A program made the translations under genes and the position numbers. Shown in pieces: positions 36,400 through 48,621 of a DNA stretch of 64,000 bases (positions are counted from its first letter, which is position 1; every line of letters starts with the position of its first letter). The notes beneath the pieces are model-generated. The model saw nothing but the letters and a program-made list of their open reading frames with translations. It ran no database searches and was not told the DNA's origin. The stretch is from Takifugu bimaculatus (Eukaryota; Chordata; Actinopteri; Tetraodontiformes; Tetraodontidae): the NCBI GenBank assembly GCA_004026145.2, contig CP034992.1, forward strand, positions 2,432,927-2,496,926. Reading direction: 5' to 3'.

Positions 36400-38145
36400 C
36401 ATGCACCGTGTGCAGCATGTCCGCGGCCATCGGTTACATAATGCGCAGATGTAATGACAAACACCCAGCCACTCTCCGGTAATAGTCAACATTGCATTTC
36501 AGAAAAGTCTGACAAGGCAGACTCGTCGGCGCTTTAATTACCCAGCAGTCACAGCGTGTCAGCTTATTCCACCAGGACACGTCTGCTGATGCACAACGAG
36601 GACGCGGCTGTAAACTGATACCAAACTTAACAAGCGTCGAAGATGCAGCTGACAGCACAAACATCACGGGTTTCATCTGTCAGTTTGCCCAAAACTTGCT
36701 CTTTTCAGAGTAAAAGACTTCCCCTCAGCATCACTGCAGGTCCTCGGCTGCCCAAAAGTTTTGCCTCTGGAGGAAATCTAGCAGGAAAATGAAATTCCGG
36801 GTTTCCTCCCCGATGCTGAAGCGACTGCCCTCCCTTTCCCTCGCCCCTCCCGTAGGTAGTGAAGGAGGTTTTGGTGAATGAAGAACAGTCCGGGCTCTTG
36901 GGGCCGGTCTGCTCCCCCTCCTCCCTCCTCCCTCCCCTTGACTGCATCCTCACCCTGCTTCCTCAGCAACCCTCAGCTGAAGACACACACGTGCACGCAG
37001 AGACACACAGTCATGCACAAGCGCGCATACATAAACACCCGACCTGAAGTTATACAAAGCAGGCCTTTATTCCGTCAGACGCGTCTCTGCTCTTAATGTT
37101 TTTGCACCTGTGTGTGCGAGTGTGCGTGCTGGTATTTCCTCTCTTGAGCGGGTTAAAAACCACAGAGCTACACCTCCCTTTCCCTCCATCTTTTTCTCTT
37201 CCTCCCTCACTGGGCTTCAATTTCCCTCTGTCCGCTGTGGTCCGTGAAAGACAAGCACAACCTTTCCTCCAGATCCCCGGCCCACACAACACCCAAACCG
37301 CCTGCAGACGCAGCACACCCGAGCTCGTGCCGTGTTCGGAACTTTTAAATGAGATATTAGACGTTGTGTAAACCTGAACCTGCCTCCGATACACCTCCCC
37401 CTCCCCTCGTTCCTTTTTCTCCTCCGCGCTTCCGTCTCACCTGAAGGTGCGGTGCAGGCCGGCGTCGGGGCTTAAACGCCGCTGCCAGTGTGCACTGGAG
37501 CAGAAAAGACACACACACAGAAGTCCTGACAGCACGCTGTTGTCAGAACACAAAGCCATATTTTCCTCCAGCCCCTTGGGAACCCGAGAGGCATCGCAGC
37601 CATCTCCTGCTGTCGGACCCCCTCCACCGGCCTCTCTCTGGCTTCTGTGCACTGCTCCATCTTTCGATTCTGTCCTCTTTCTCCCTCTGTCTTCTGAATG
37701 AGGGATGGGAGGTACATTATTAGAGAAAGCTAAGGTAGAGGAGAGCTTTACATTGTGGAGGGGGTGTGTGTCTTGGGGTGGGGGGCATTGGAGGTGGAAA
37801 GGAGCTCTAGAGCTGTGAGGGAGGGGTGTAACGCTGAGACGTGTCAGAAAAGGGCGCCTGGGCCTCCCTTTGGAATGTGGCCTGTCTGCCTCCCCAGAAA
37901 GTACAGAGCAGTAGAGAGGGAGGAAAAAGGGAAGAAAAGAAAGGGAAGAGGGGGCAAAGGCAGATTCAGCCTCATCACTGAGGGGAGGGGGCGGACAAAG
38001 AGGGCAGTTGTTGAAGTAAAAGGAAGGTAGAGGCGGAGAAGTGAGTGTGGTGGAAGGTGTTGGTGAAGGTGGCGGCCATGGTTGCAGAAGGGAAATGATG
38101 CATGGCGGAGCAGAAATCTAAGCAGGATGGATCTGAACAGACCTG

Positions 38146-38148
<3 letters not shown>

Positions 38149-38198
<50 letters not shown>
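38149..38198. repeat. (GT)n microsatellite
   Basis: About 49 bp of GT. Confidence 0.96.
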
Positions 38199-39438
38199 CT
38201 GGGTGGAGGCTGCTCTGACGAGAACCAGGTGTCTTCACGTTCCTCCTTTATGTATCTCGCCCGCCCATTTTTTGTTTGTTTTGTCTCTTTTTTTGCAGAT
38301 GTGAGTCATTTGCTCAGCACCCCCCCCCGTCCCCCGTCCCCCGTCCCTATTAGCCCCCGTCTCCCTTTTCCCCCTTCGCCATCAGTTAACGGCCTTCCAG
38401 CCATCACAATAGTTGGTGAAAGTTAGGAAGGAAGAGATAGAGAAGGATGGTGGCAGGAAGGTTCTTTTCCCCGGCTCCCTCATGACTCCAACCCTGTCCT
38501 GTGTGAAAAAAGAAGGTGGGGGGGGGGCGAAGGGGGGCTGAAGCCGTCTTCCTTCCCCACAGATCTAAAGGGGACGTTGTTTGAGAAAATGGCAGTCTCA
38601 GAAATTGGTTTGGAGCTTCATTCCCCCGCTCCCATTTGTCATAATCTATATTTACCCGGATGCGTCCCTTTTCTGGAGCGCACACTGAGGCTTTGTTTCT
38701 CTCCCCCGCTCACGCGCGCACGCACGTGCACAGGCGGTTAAACACATGCAAAGAGCTGATGTGAGTTAATGAAGGGTGTAATTAAGGAGCCACAGTGATG
38801 ACTGCAGATCAGGGGAAACTGATACAGATCTCAGATATACAAACACGGATGAAAGATAGCCATTTTGCGTGCATGTGCAAGTTGCTGGGGGGGTGTTTGC
38901 GGACAGATGTCCAAGATTGGTGGGTGCGCTAACGAACGATGAGAGATCCTGGATAATTCAGATAACGTATTGCTTCCTGTTAGCTATCTAGCCTCCGTCT
39001 GGAGTAATCAAGGCCCGCGTGGAGGGAGGTGGGGTGTGTTCAGCACACGTGACTCTTCCAGTCCACGATCCCAGGCTAAATTATGGGAGGTGAATGTTGG
39101 TCACTGGGGCAGTTATGTCTCTTTTGACCTCCAGCTCTCCAATGGGGTTCACTCTCAGGTCAGGGGTGCAGAGGCAACGTTGCCGCAGCCTGAGAAAAGA
39201 GATATTTTGTCATTAGCTAGCACAGTCGGATTTAATTTAATTACATTAAGCTCTCGCTTGCATCCACACAGAAGGTGTGTGGGTGTCATTTGCCGCCTGT
39301 CTTGTCAGCATCCGTAACCTGTGTGTGTCAGGCCGTCGTGTGCAAGGGCCAGTAAATCAGTCCCAGGCCTCTCTCTGAGGGCTGTCACCTCCTAAAAGCT
39401 TTCCCTCGCTCTGGGCCAGGGCTTCGTCTTTATGGTCG

Positions 39439-39471
39439 AGGTCAGGAGGGTTCGAGGGTCATCAAAGGTCA
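39439..39471 (+). promoter_or_regulatory. DR4 nuclear-receptor element with an extra half-site
   Basis: GGGTCA (39456-39461), spacer TCAA, AGGTCA (39466-39471): a consensus DR4 as used by TR/RXR and LXR/RXR. A further AGGTCA lies at 39439-39444 on the same strand. Confidence 0.4.
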
Positions 39472-40426
39472 GGTTGAGACAGAGGAGGAGCAAGTCCTGT
39501 TGCCTAGCATCAGAGAACACCCACCGCTGTTAGCGCAATATTACAAAGAGTCCTATAGAAGCTAACTTCCTACAGGAGTCTTAAAAGCGCTAATAGCTCT
39601 CCTTTATCTGGCTTCTTTCACTTTTGCCATTTGGCTGTTGCACTCTTGAATCCACTGCATATGTATTTGCTTTTTTATTGATGTGTAAAGGTTTTAATGT
39701 ATATATTACTTTTGTTATCACACACTAAAAAGAGAACTCGCAGTAATTCAGTTCAGTGAGACACATACGTGCACACCTTCCTCCATTTTCTTTTTTTTGG
39801 CAGATTCTAAGAAGCTGGGGTGTATTCATGAACAGCCTCATAATAAAGCTTCTTCTTGACCTTCCTCATTTTTCCTCCGTCCTTTGTCTTGCTTGAATTT
39901 TGGGATTTTTCTTTTTTTTGTGTTTAGAAAATCATGCAGTGAACACCTCTTTTTAAAAAAAAAAAAAAAATCTCTGCAATCCTTTGGGCATTGAGCAAAG
40001 ATGGATTTTGCGATTTTGCTACAACACATCGATGGAAACGCGCTACGAGTACCTGGACGGTGGACATGGTCCAGCAGGCCAGCAGGAGACAGTCACACTT
40101 GGTTGACCCAAACAGTAACGAGGCTCAGAGACAAGAATAGACAAAATACCAAGGAAGGTGTGTGTGTGTGTGTGTGTGTGTGTGTCCTGTCTCTGTTGTG
40201 GAGACTGAGATATACACACATCCCCAGCCTCCTGAAGGGGCTAGATTGGGTTTGGTTGCCATGGGAGTGTTTGGAAGCACTTACACCCATCAAATAACAC
40301 ACACACATGTAGATACACACACTGACTTCATACATCTTCTTCACAGAAAGACTCCCTTTTTGCTGGATTTTGTAAGCGGGCTATTGTCGCCCCTCACCCT
40401 TCAGATTTGACTGAAGGCTTTTTAAG

Positions 40427-40439
40427 AGGTCAAGGGTCA
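40427..40439 (+). promoter_or_regulatory. DR1 nuclear-receptor element
   Basis: AGGTCA-A-GGGTCA is a consensus DR1, the site type bound by HNF4, COUP-TF, RXR and PPAR/RXR. It lies in the first coding intron of foxp4. Confidence 0.4.
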
Positions 40440-41089
40440 GTGGGTAGAGCCGCACGACCTCATTACAGTACTGGGCAGCGATGCTGGGTCGTGACTGTGT
40501 GCTGTTCCTCTGCTTTTAATCGATGCGTGCCCTCCAACGCTGCGTTTCAGAGTTCTTCAGGGACAAAGATCAAAAGGGAAATCAAAGGAAGAAAGTTTCT
40601 GAGTGCAACCGAGCCAGCGCACGGGTCAGAACATCTGTTTACCGTGGCCGCGGTTGTCCTTCCTTCCTCTGGTCATTCAGAAGATGGACGGAGAGAGAAA
40701 GAGAGAGGGAGAGAAAGAGTACAGACAGAATGCTGACAAGGCTGCCGGGTGAATAGTTTCCCTGGAAACAGTCAAGAGTCTGAGGTGCGCAGCGAACACG
40801 CACACAGCGCACACACAATGGCTGCAGAGGCCTAAGTGTTGCTAATTAGCTAGTCTGAGCTGGTTCTTTGTGCGAGCCATTTTAAAGAAGAGATAAGAGT
40901 CAACAGGGAGGTGAGGAGGAATGCAGCGCTCCTTCTTCCTGGGCTCTCTGCATCGGCGCTGGGACAGGATGCCGTGTACAGTTTTCCAAAACAATGTGAC
41001 ACATAAAATGTTGATTCGTAGTCTTTTACTAAACGATTCCAACATCAGAACCATGTATGTATGAAAAAAGAGTATCATGAATTCTAAAT

Positions 41090-41330
41090 GATTCACACTG
41101 CAACATTAAGACATCACTTTTGTCTCTATTTATTTATTTGCTTTTATTAATGAGGCTGTAAATGTCTTTTGGATTACAGGCTATATGTGAGATAATGTTT
41201 TTAATGAGCGATTAAAAATGGGTCTGATAAATATAATCTTTCATTTAGTGCCGTGAGACTAGAAAGTTAAATGAGAAAAGGCGTATTATTACATTTACAG
41301 CAGGAGGTGAAGCCCAGAATCTCATTGTTT
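41090..41330. promoter_or_regulatory. CNE-like AT-rich intronic block
   Basis: Repeat-free sequence with CTATTTATTTATTTGC (forkhead-like), TTTATTAATGAG, TTTTTAATGAGCGATTAAAAATG and ATAAATATAATC words. Likely enhancer texture. Confidence 0.35.
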
Positions 41331-41439
41331 CCCCTTTTTGAAACACTCCTGTTTCTTATTTGGGGAAGTTAAAGATTTTCGTACTTGTTTAGAAGTTGAA
41401 CTCTACATACAGCCAACCCCTGTGTGTCTATCCACTTCC

Positions 41440-41440
<1 letters not shown>

Positions 41441-41475
<35 letters not shown>
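41441..41475. repeat. (GT)n microsatellite
   Basis: Uninterrupted GT. Confidence 0.96.
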
Positions 41476-41476
<1 letters not shown>

Positions 41477-42028
41477 TAAGGCTTGGTGGGCGGGTGTGTC
41501 ACTCTGCACAGCCGCAACCAGGTGTAAAAACCTTCTGAACCAAAGACATAAAAGAGTTTTATTTCCACCCAGGCAGGCTGTCTGGCCAGTACTTTTACAG
41601 GCCAGTGACTTGAAACTTGTTTTCCTGTTTAACCAACAGGCGTGTGTGTGTGTGTGTGTGTGCATTTATTTTCACGTGCATATATAGTATGTGTGTAGAT
41701 GCACATGGTTGACAGCCTCTGTTTGCGTCTGTGTTTCTCCTCTGTTTCCAGGGTCCTGGCAGCATCTCGCGTGTGTTATTGGTTACATTTGGTTATTAAT
41801 AAAACCAGTTAAACAGTTTCCATATGCGGGGCCTGGTTGCCATGCTAGTGCTATCCTCATTACGGACAGGCCTTGCACAGCATCTCCTCCTCCGTAATTA
41901 CTCGTGTTGGGAAGCGGACGCAGCTCAAACTCCACCGAAGTCGTTTGAATAAATAACACCTAAGTAGCCTTGTCTTCATACTGACCAAATTACTCATCTA
42001 TCCTACCTTATAGGAGCTGACAGCTCAG

Positions 42029-42031
<3 letters not shown>

Positions 42032-42090
<59 letters not shown>
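42032..42090. repeat. (TG)n microsatellite
   Basis: 59 bp of uninterrupted TG. Confidence 0.97.
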
Positions 42091-42094
<4 letters not shown>

Positions 42095-42196
42095 CGCTGT
42101 GGGCTGGGTCTGTCTGGAGCAAGACTGTCCTCTCTTGCCAAAAAAGCTATGATGAAAACCACAAGGAAACTGCATATGTGAATATAATGCATGATG

Positions 42197-42198
<2 letters not shown>

Positions 42199-42236
<38 letters not shown>
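42199..42236. repeat. (TG)n microsatellite
   Basis: Uninterrupted TG, about 110 bp after the previous tract. Confidence 0.96.
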
Positions 42237-42238
<2 letters not shown>

Positions 42239-45146
42239 TGTCTGTGTATGCAGTTGTGTGTGTGTTTGAGTGAATGCGTGAAGGAAATTTGCTGTTGAGC
42301 GATTTGCCATCAATTAGCAGTCTGGATGAGATGAGGGCAACAATGCAGCGGGAGCCGCTTTTATATCCTGGAAGTGAGTTTCTCTCTCTTTTCTGTCCCA
42401 GGTCACCTCATCATTATCCCAAATTGTCTCTTGATGTCCTTTCCCCTTCTGCTGAAAGAAAAAAGCCGGCATTCCCTTGGGAAGATTTAGATTTCTTTAT
42501 TTTTTATTTTATTTTTGCATGTGTGTGTTCGTAGCGTGTGTGTGTGTGTGTGTGTAATGATGTGATTGTGTCATGACATAAAGCAGCTCTGGGTATTTAG
42601 TCAGCCCGGTTTTACGGCCCTGCCTGTACCCCTGTGAATCAATAGAAGAAATATTAAATGGGTTTAGGGACATTTTTGAAGGGGAGAGGTTTTCTCATTT
42701 CTCCAAACGGTTCTGAACCGAGAGCACCATCTGGAAAACGCCGGACTTCAGAAAAAAGGTCCCTTTTATGAAAAGTAGGATGTGAAAAAAAACCCCCGTC
42801 TAAAATCAGCGTGGTTTTCAAACACTGTGGCATATTTTGAAGTTCTCCCCGAGTATGTGAGTTTTATTGCGTTGGCTCTTGGACGTGGTCTTTCCTCTCT
42901 TTAATGGTCAGTCTGGGCCCACTGAAGCTCGCTTCAGCCATTTTAAAACCTCAGCTCTCCATCGTTGCCCTTTATATTACGGAAACATCGCATTAAAAAG
43001 TTGAACGGGATCGCATCTGGCTGGAGTCGCCGAAGGTGTCCCGCACATTTCCAGCGAGGCCTTTAGTGGACAACTGTTTCAGAGCCCACGCGGCTATAAG
43101 CAAGAAAACATAAAAGCTGGCCAGAAAGGACCGGAAAGACCCGGTTAATACCAGTAAAGGAGCATGTGAGGAGGAGCCAGGGGGAGAGGGGTGAAGATTC
43201 GGCACACCGTATTTATTTGTAACCCACCGTGAAACTGAGTAGATTTACCGGGATTTGGCTCAGGCAGCTTTTTACCCCTATATGTTTGCTCTGGATGTAT
43301 GGCTAACAACTGCAGCGGGCTAGCATGCTATCAATCATCCAAGCCAAAAGGCGCAGACTCATTTAGGGTGTTCGACAGCAAAAAGCCACTTGTAACACTA
43401 GCTTGAATATTGATGTGGTAATCCTGCGTCTCTACCTTTAACCACTTACCCCGGGCTGGCAGCTGCCCCGATGGTAATAGGTTTGACAGTCAAGCTAAGG
43501 CAGCAGTCCCCTCATAAGGTCGACAGCTGCATTCAGATTTGTTTTCCATTGGCCTGAGTAATCTATCTAAAGTTTCTCATATCTGCTCTCATAATTTATC
43601 ACGCATATAAGAAACAACAATGTGGACAACAGATTTGTGGGGAAAAGAGAGACGGAGCACTTGGAGACGCAGCAGCTAAACGCTTGGGAGGTTTATTACC
43701 CGGAGGAGCGAGTGAAGGCGAGATGATCGGGCGACTTAGACAGAAACGAGACTGTTCTTCCTGCAGAGTGACGGTGATGCGTTTGAGTTCCGAGGGTCTG
43801 CCGCAGCTGTAACGAGGCCTTCGCACCAAAGGAGACGTAGGAAGGCTCCGGGTTTGGGGTCGAGTTACTCCCACTTTGTGTTGCCGAGCGGTCCTTTTTC
43901 TGAGCGCGGCTCCATCCTTCGCCGGGACAAACCCCCGAGAATTCAAACGTTTGGTCAGGAAAGCGTGAGAAGCGACGAGCCAATGGCAAATGTTTCCACA
44001 GTTGAACTTCAAAATAGACGTCCAAGGAAACAGCGTGGACTGCGGGGTTCTAAAACCAGCCTCATGTGAAAGGCCGGATGGGCAAATGTGGGCAGGGCGG
44101 ATTATTTGTTCTACGTGGAGCCGTGACTTGTTTAGGTTTCACCCAGAATCTCCTCCATAAACACTGTCTTTGGTTTTTGTCACCCCTTTTTTCTTCCCCT
44201 CCCGGATTCTGATCAGTTGCGCTCGCAGGTCTGGAGCCGTCGTCCACGTCCTGCTCAGAATAGTTCCTGCGGTTTGAGCTGCTTGTAGGAACGGACCAGC
44301 GCCGATGCCGTGATGGACCCAACACATGTCGCGGAGCTGGAAACCAAATTCAGCGCCACAGATTAGCGGCTGCGCAAGGCCGTAAAGAGGGGATTTCAAG
44401 TCGGAGCTGAGTTTATCCGGGGGTTCCTGGTGAGGAACGGAAGGACGGGAGCATCAGCTCCTCAGCTCCACCGGTGGATCCGAGAGATCCGCTGCCTCCA
44501 CCTGTGGCTGATCCCTCTCGCTGAGACAAAATCAGGAAGTGTGCAGACAAGAGAGGCAGCCAAGTGTGACTTTGTCCTCAACCTGCGTCTGTCTACGCCT
44601 CCTCTTTCCTGTTAGAGAAAAGGTTTTTTTTTACAAACTGGGGGGGGGGGGGTCCTGGGTTAGCTTAGTCCCGGACAGAAGAAACAACGAGCTTCTCACC
44701 CTCACGCCTGTTTCTCTCTCAGCTTTTTTTTTTTGCTTCTTTCGGGTCTAAGAGCAGGGAAATCTGATACCACCTGCCTTCCCCTTGCCCTTTCTAGCCC
44801 CCCTCCTCCTCCCCCTCCTACCTCAAGGACAGCCCACTGTCTGCCCCGGGGGCTGTTTATCTATGGGGGGGGGGGGGGAGCAGGACCGGTTTGTTTCGTT
44901 TTGGCCGTCAACAATGGACCTCAGTCTGTGCTGATGGACTACTCCAACATATGGTACCCACCTGTCTCGCTGTCTCCCTTTACCCCCCCACCCCCCACCC
45001 CCCCTTCCATTTTTCTAATGTGTCTCTGTTTATATTTCTTTGCTTATTCCTGCGTTCCGTCTCCCTGTCTCACCCAAACATGCTGGGAGGATTAGAGGCC
45101 AGATTCATCACACACAGACCTGTTTGCTTTAGCAACCTGAGCCCGG

Positions 45147-45152
45147 CGTGTG

Positions 45153-45196
<44 letters not shown>
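45147..45196. repeat. (GC)n/(CA)n microsatellite
   Basis: A short GTGTGCGCGC start, then uninterrupted CA. Confidence 0.95.
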
Positions 45197-45200
<4 letters not shown>

Positions 45201-45422
45201 CACCCACACACATATCTCTGTGAACAGTTGCAACACAGTGGAGTTTTTTACATAAATGAATAGAATGAATGAATAAGCATCAATAAACAGGAACAACAAA
45301 CAAACAAACACTGAGATCTTGTCACACATTTTGCTGCTGTGGGATCCCTGATCCTTTTGAAAGGTTTGGAGTTTTTGACCATATTTTTGGAATGTGCTGC
45401 GGACAAAAACTAAAAGCTCATT

Positions 45423-45426
<4 letters not shown>

Positions 45427-45474
<48 letters not shown>
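45427..45474. repeat. (TG)n(AG)n compound microsatellite
   Basis: TG units change to AG units, the same composition order as at 24136, 32222 and 48507. Confidence 0.95.
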
Positions 45475-45559
45475 TAACCCTGATGAATTTAAAAATGCTC
45501 TGTTATTAAAGACTGTCAGAGGCGATGATTTACAAAGGGGAGCGATGACAAGTTAGAAG

Positions 45560-45594
<35 letters not shown>

Positions 45595-46072
45595 CGGCCT
45601 CCAAGCTGAGCAATGACCTCCTCACCCTTCCTTCCCCTTCCTCCTCCCCCTTCTCCCTCTCTCACTCTAATAAAACCTGTCTGACACCACTGATGTGTAC
45701 ATGTATGCATGTTTGTGTGCGTGTGCATGTGTGTACGTCTGTGTGTGTGTGATGTGCTCGGCAGCAGCACAAAGACTCTGTTGTTGGGCCTCCCTCTTAG
45801 GCCTCCCTCATATTTTCTTTAAAGGTGCAGTGCTCCCTAAGAATGCCACAGGGGGAGAGCAGAGTTGAGTTTGGAGGCTTCTAGGAGGAGCTGACGTGCT
45901 GGTGGGTGGGAGGGCGGGTGAGCGGTTGGGGGGGGGGGGCAGGAGAGCGGGGCAATCTGAACAATTCCCTTGCTCGCCCAGGTCACCTAGAGAAGAAGTC
46001 GTGGAGGGTACATGCAACGGATTGAAGGAGAAAGGTCAAGAAGAGAAGCACTTTTGGACAATGGAGCGAATA

Positions 46073-46131
46073 GGTGTGTGTGTGTGTGTGTTGGGTGTGT
46101 GTGTGTGTGTGTGTGTGTTGGGGGTGTGTGT
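46073..46131. repeat. (GT)n microsatellite with TTGGG interruptions
   Basis: GT units broken by GTTGGG and GTTGGGGG. Confidence 0.94.
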
Positions 46132-46216
46132 ATGCCCACATGCGCGTGTGTTTTGGTACAATTACAGTGCTTCCATTTCATTCCACTAATGGTTATTACA
46201 GAATGGAAGTTAATAC

Positions 46217-46246
46217 ATAAATAAATGAACTGTTGAATTATTTATT
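46217..46246. promoter_or_regulatory. Opposed forkhead-like A/T motifs
   Basis: ATAAATAAAT (46217-46226) faces ATTTATT (46240-46246), so AATAAAT/ATTTATT form perfect 7-bp inverted arms. Both contain the FOXP-like core ATAAATA/TATTTAT or close variants. A/T-rich words recur by chance, so support is weak. Confidence 0.2.
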
Positions 46247-47311
46247 CATGAAGCCGAGCTTCAGCTTTTGGGACAGTGAACGCTGCTTCATTATCAGTCA
46301 GTGTGGAACGATTCTCCAAATACAAAATACTTATGAGACAAATGGAACAGAGCCTCTGTGTTTAGGTATTACACAAATTTGATTAGCCTTATAGGGAGGA
46401 GGATTCCGTCCATTCTAAAACACACTTTACTGCGTTTCTTATCAGGGATGAAGGACAGATGGTGTTGTGTGTTCTGCGAATTTAGGAGCCCCCCGAGGCG
46501 GACGGTGATTTATGATTTTGCATTCAATAAATGAAATTTGACTTGTGCTGACATGCTCCTCACCAGAGAAAACAAGGAGGATTTGTTTTAACAGCTCTCC
46601 TCTTTAGAGGTCTGTTTGCAGTCCGTCTAAGTTATTTTCACCTCTGACTTGAACTTTTCCTCTAAAGTAAATCAGACGTGATCCGCGGGAACGGCTGCAC
46701 AGGCCACTTTCACCGGATTCCCGTGATTCCACATATAGGAAGGATTTCTGTTACTGTCTTTTATTGCGTAAAAGAAAAACCAGACATAATCTGGAAAGTT
46801 CGGTGTGAAGTAACAGTTGCTGTTAACACACAGGACAACTTTTGGGATGTTTATTACCACGTGCACGTCCGCTGGCTGTCTGGTTGCAACACCTGCGTCC
46901 ACGAACGAGGCCTAGCAGAGGAGACAGGCATCACCTCTGCTTGGTCGTAGGGTTTATGAAAGCCATAAATGGCTCTTTAATATAGTGGTAATCAGGGTGG
47001 TAATTTGGGTGGAATTGTCCCTTATTGTTGCCAGACATGCCTCTCCAACGCCTGCCAACACACATGCATTCAAACACACACACAAGCACACACACACAGG
47101 CTCACACACACACAGGCTCTTAGGCAGACAGGGTGTTCAAGGAATAATTCACACCACATGCCAACAAACTGGGCGGTTATGTTTTTTTTGTGTGTGAGCC
47201 TTCACGGTGTGTGTGTCTGTACGTGTACATGTGTGTGTCTGTCTGCTTTAAGGCTGTGGTCAAGCAGTAAAATGGGAGGGGGTTGCTAAGTTTTCTGTTG
47301 AAGTGTTAAAA

Positions 47312-47347
47312 CGCGCGCGCGTGTGTGTGTGTGTGTTTGTGTGTGTG
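47312..47347. repeat. (CG)n(TG)n repeat
   Basis: A CGCGCGCGC core followed by GT units; Z-DNA-prone. Confidence 0.93.
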
Positions 47348-47703
47348 CTGTAATTTAAAAGCCATGTCCATGTGAGTGTGTGTTTTAATTGCGGTCTCGA
47401 CAAAGTAGCAAGTGTGCCTGATACAGATGGTTTTCATCACCGCACAGAAACTTCTCTCCGCTCTCCGTCTCCCTCTAATCGTGCCAGACTGCGTTTGAAA
47501 TTAAACATTATTCGACGCAGCAGAGATCCTAATATGACAGTGTATTCAACCCGTGACGATACGCAGTGTGTGTTGTATCACGGCCTCACAGTTTCACGCC
47601 GTTGTGAAACAATGCGGGAGTTCCGATTTTCTGGAGCTGCAGGGTTGAGAAAGAACATCCTTTATTCTGGCCGTTAATTTGTGGTGGCAAAAACATGCGC
47701 AAG

Positions 47704-47745
<42 letters not shown>
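47704..47745. repeat. (CG)n(CA)n repeat
   Basis: A CGCGCGC core followed by CA units; Z-DNA-prone. Confidence 0.94.
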
Positions 47746-47748
<3 letters not shown>

Positions 47749-47830
47749 TTTCATAAATCAATATTTACTAAAGAACCTTTCCCCTTTGAGTCAGAGGAAG
47801 CAAATGTGCATCCCGCTCTCTAACCCTGTC

Positions 47831-47861
47831 GTGTGTGTGTGAGTTTGTGTGTGTGTGTGTG

Positions 47862-47893
<32 letters not shown>
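47831..47893. repeat. (GT)n microsatellite with duplicated GAGTTT interruption
   Basis: Two copies of GTGTGTGTGAGTTT (14-15 bp spacing), then uninterrupted GT. Confidence 0.94.
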
Positions 47894-47899
<6 letters not shown>

Positions 47900-48504
47900 C
47901 GCAAGGCAACCTTGTGTTTTGACATGGGTGTTTTCTTGTTTTGTTTAAGAACCAGTTCAGACATTCCAGAGCAAATGTCTCATCCTCAGGAACTTCAAAT
48001 TTGTTTATGCAGTTTTATTACGATCACTGACAGGGGGTGGGGGGGGGGGGGGGTTTGGGATTGTCTGGGGTTGCTGCATCCGAAAGTGGAATTGGCAATC
48101 ATCAAGGGCATCACAGAGGAGTGGAGACAGAGATCTGGGAGAGTAATGGTATCACTGGTTTGAATGGACAGCACTGGAGGGAAGAAAGGGGAGACGTGGA
48201 AAGAGTGGGAAGGAATGAAGAGGTGGGTGGTGGTTATTCAGAACTCTCCAGGGCACATCAGAGCAAACGGTTTCTTACATCCCTCTGACACACACACACA
48301 AACACATGACACACATGAAGATTTGCTGACACACTTCTGCCTCAGAGGATGTGGAAAACCCGCTTTGCTTGGAAAAGGGGGAGGGAGGAAAAGGGGGAGG
48401 AAGCAGAGGGAGGCAGGGCAGGGAAACAAAGACTGGAAAGAGGAGATGGTCAGAGATTGGAAAGTGAAAGTTTTTGGGATACCAGAACCGATTACCAGAG
48501 ATAC

Positions 48505-48506
<2 letters not shown>

Positions 48507-48543
<37 letters not shown>

Positions 48544-48557
48544 TGTTTGTATGTGTA

Positions 48558-48588
<31 letters not shown>

Positions 48589-48589
48589 G
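48507..48589. repeat. TG/GA compound repeat just upstream of the exon-2 acceptor
   Basis: (TG)n with TATG/TTTG interruptions runs to about 48566 and continues as (GA)n to 48589, 33 bp before exon 2. Confidence 0.95.
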
Positions 48590-48621
48590 CATCTATTCAA
48601 CCTAATCTGTCCTTCTTGCAG

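Larger units (their letters stand above)
36188..48621 (+). other. foxp4: foxp4 intron between coding exons 1 and 2 (12.4 kb)
   Basis: No coding exon is seen here, and none is expected because the flanking protein segments are adjacent in FOXP4. It begins with a (GT)n repeat at the donor. It also holds many CA/TG tracts, direct-repeat nuclear-receptor motifs at 39.4 and 40.4 kb, an AT-rich CNE-like block at 41.1-41.3 kb and GC-richer unique sequence at 43.5-44.6 kb. Confidence 0.9.

Noticed and set aside
40434..40530. tRNA-like start (GTGGGTAGAGCCGC) that might be a tRNA-derived SINE
   Set aside because: No B-box (GGTTCRANNCC) at the right distance, and no A-rich tail or flanking duplication seen.
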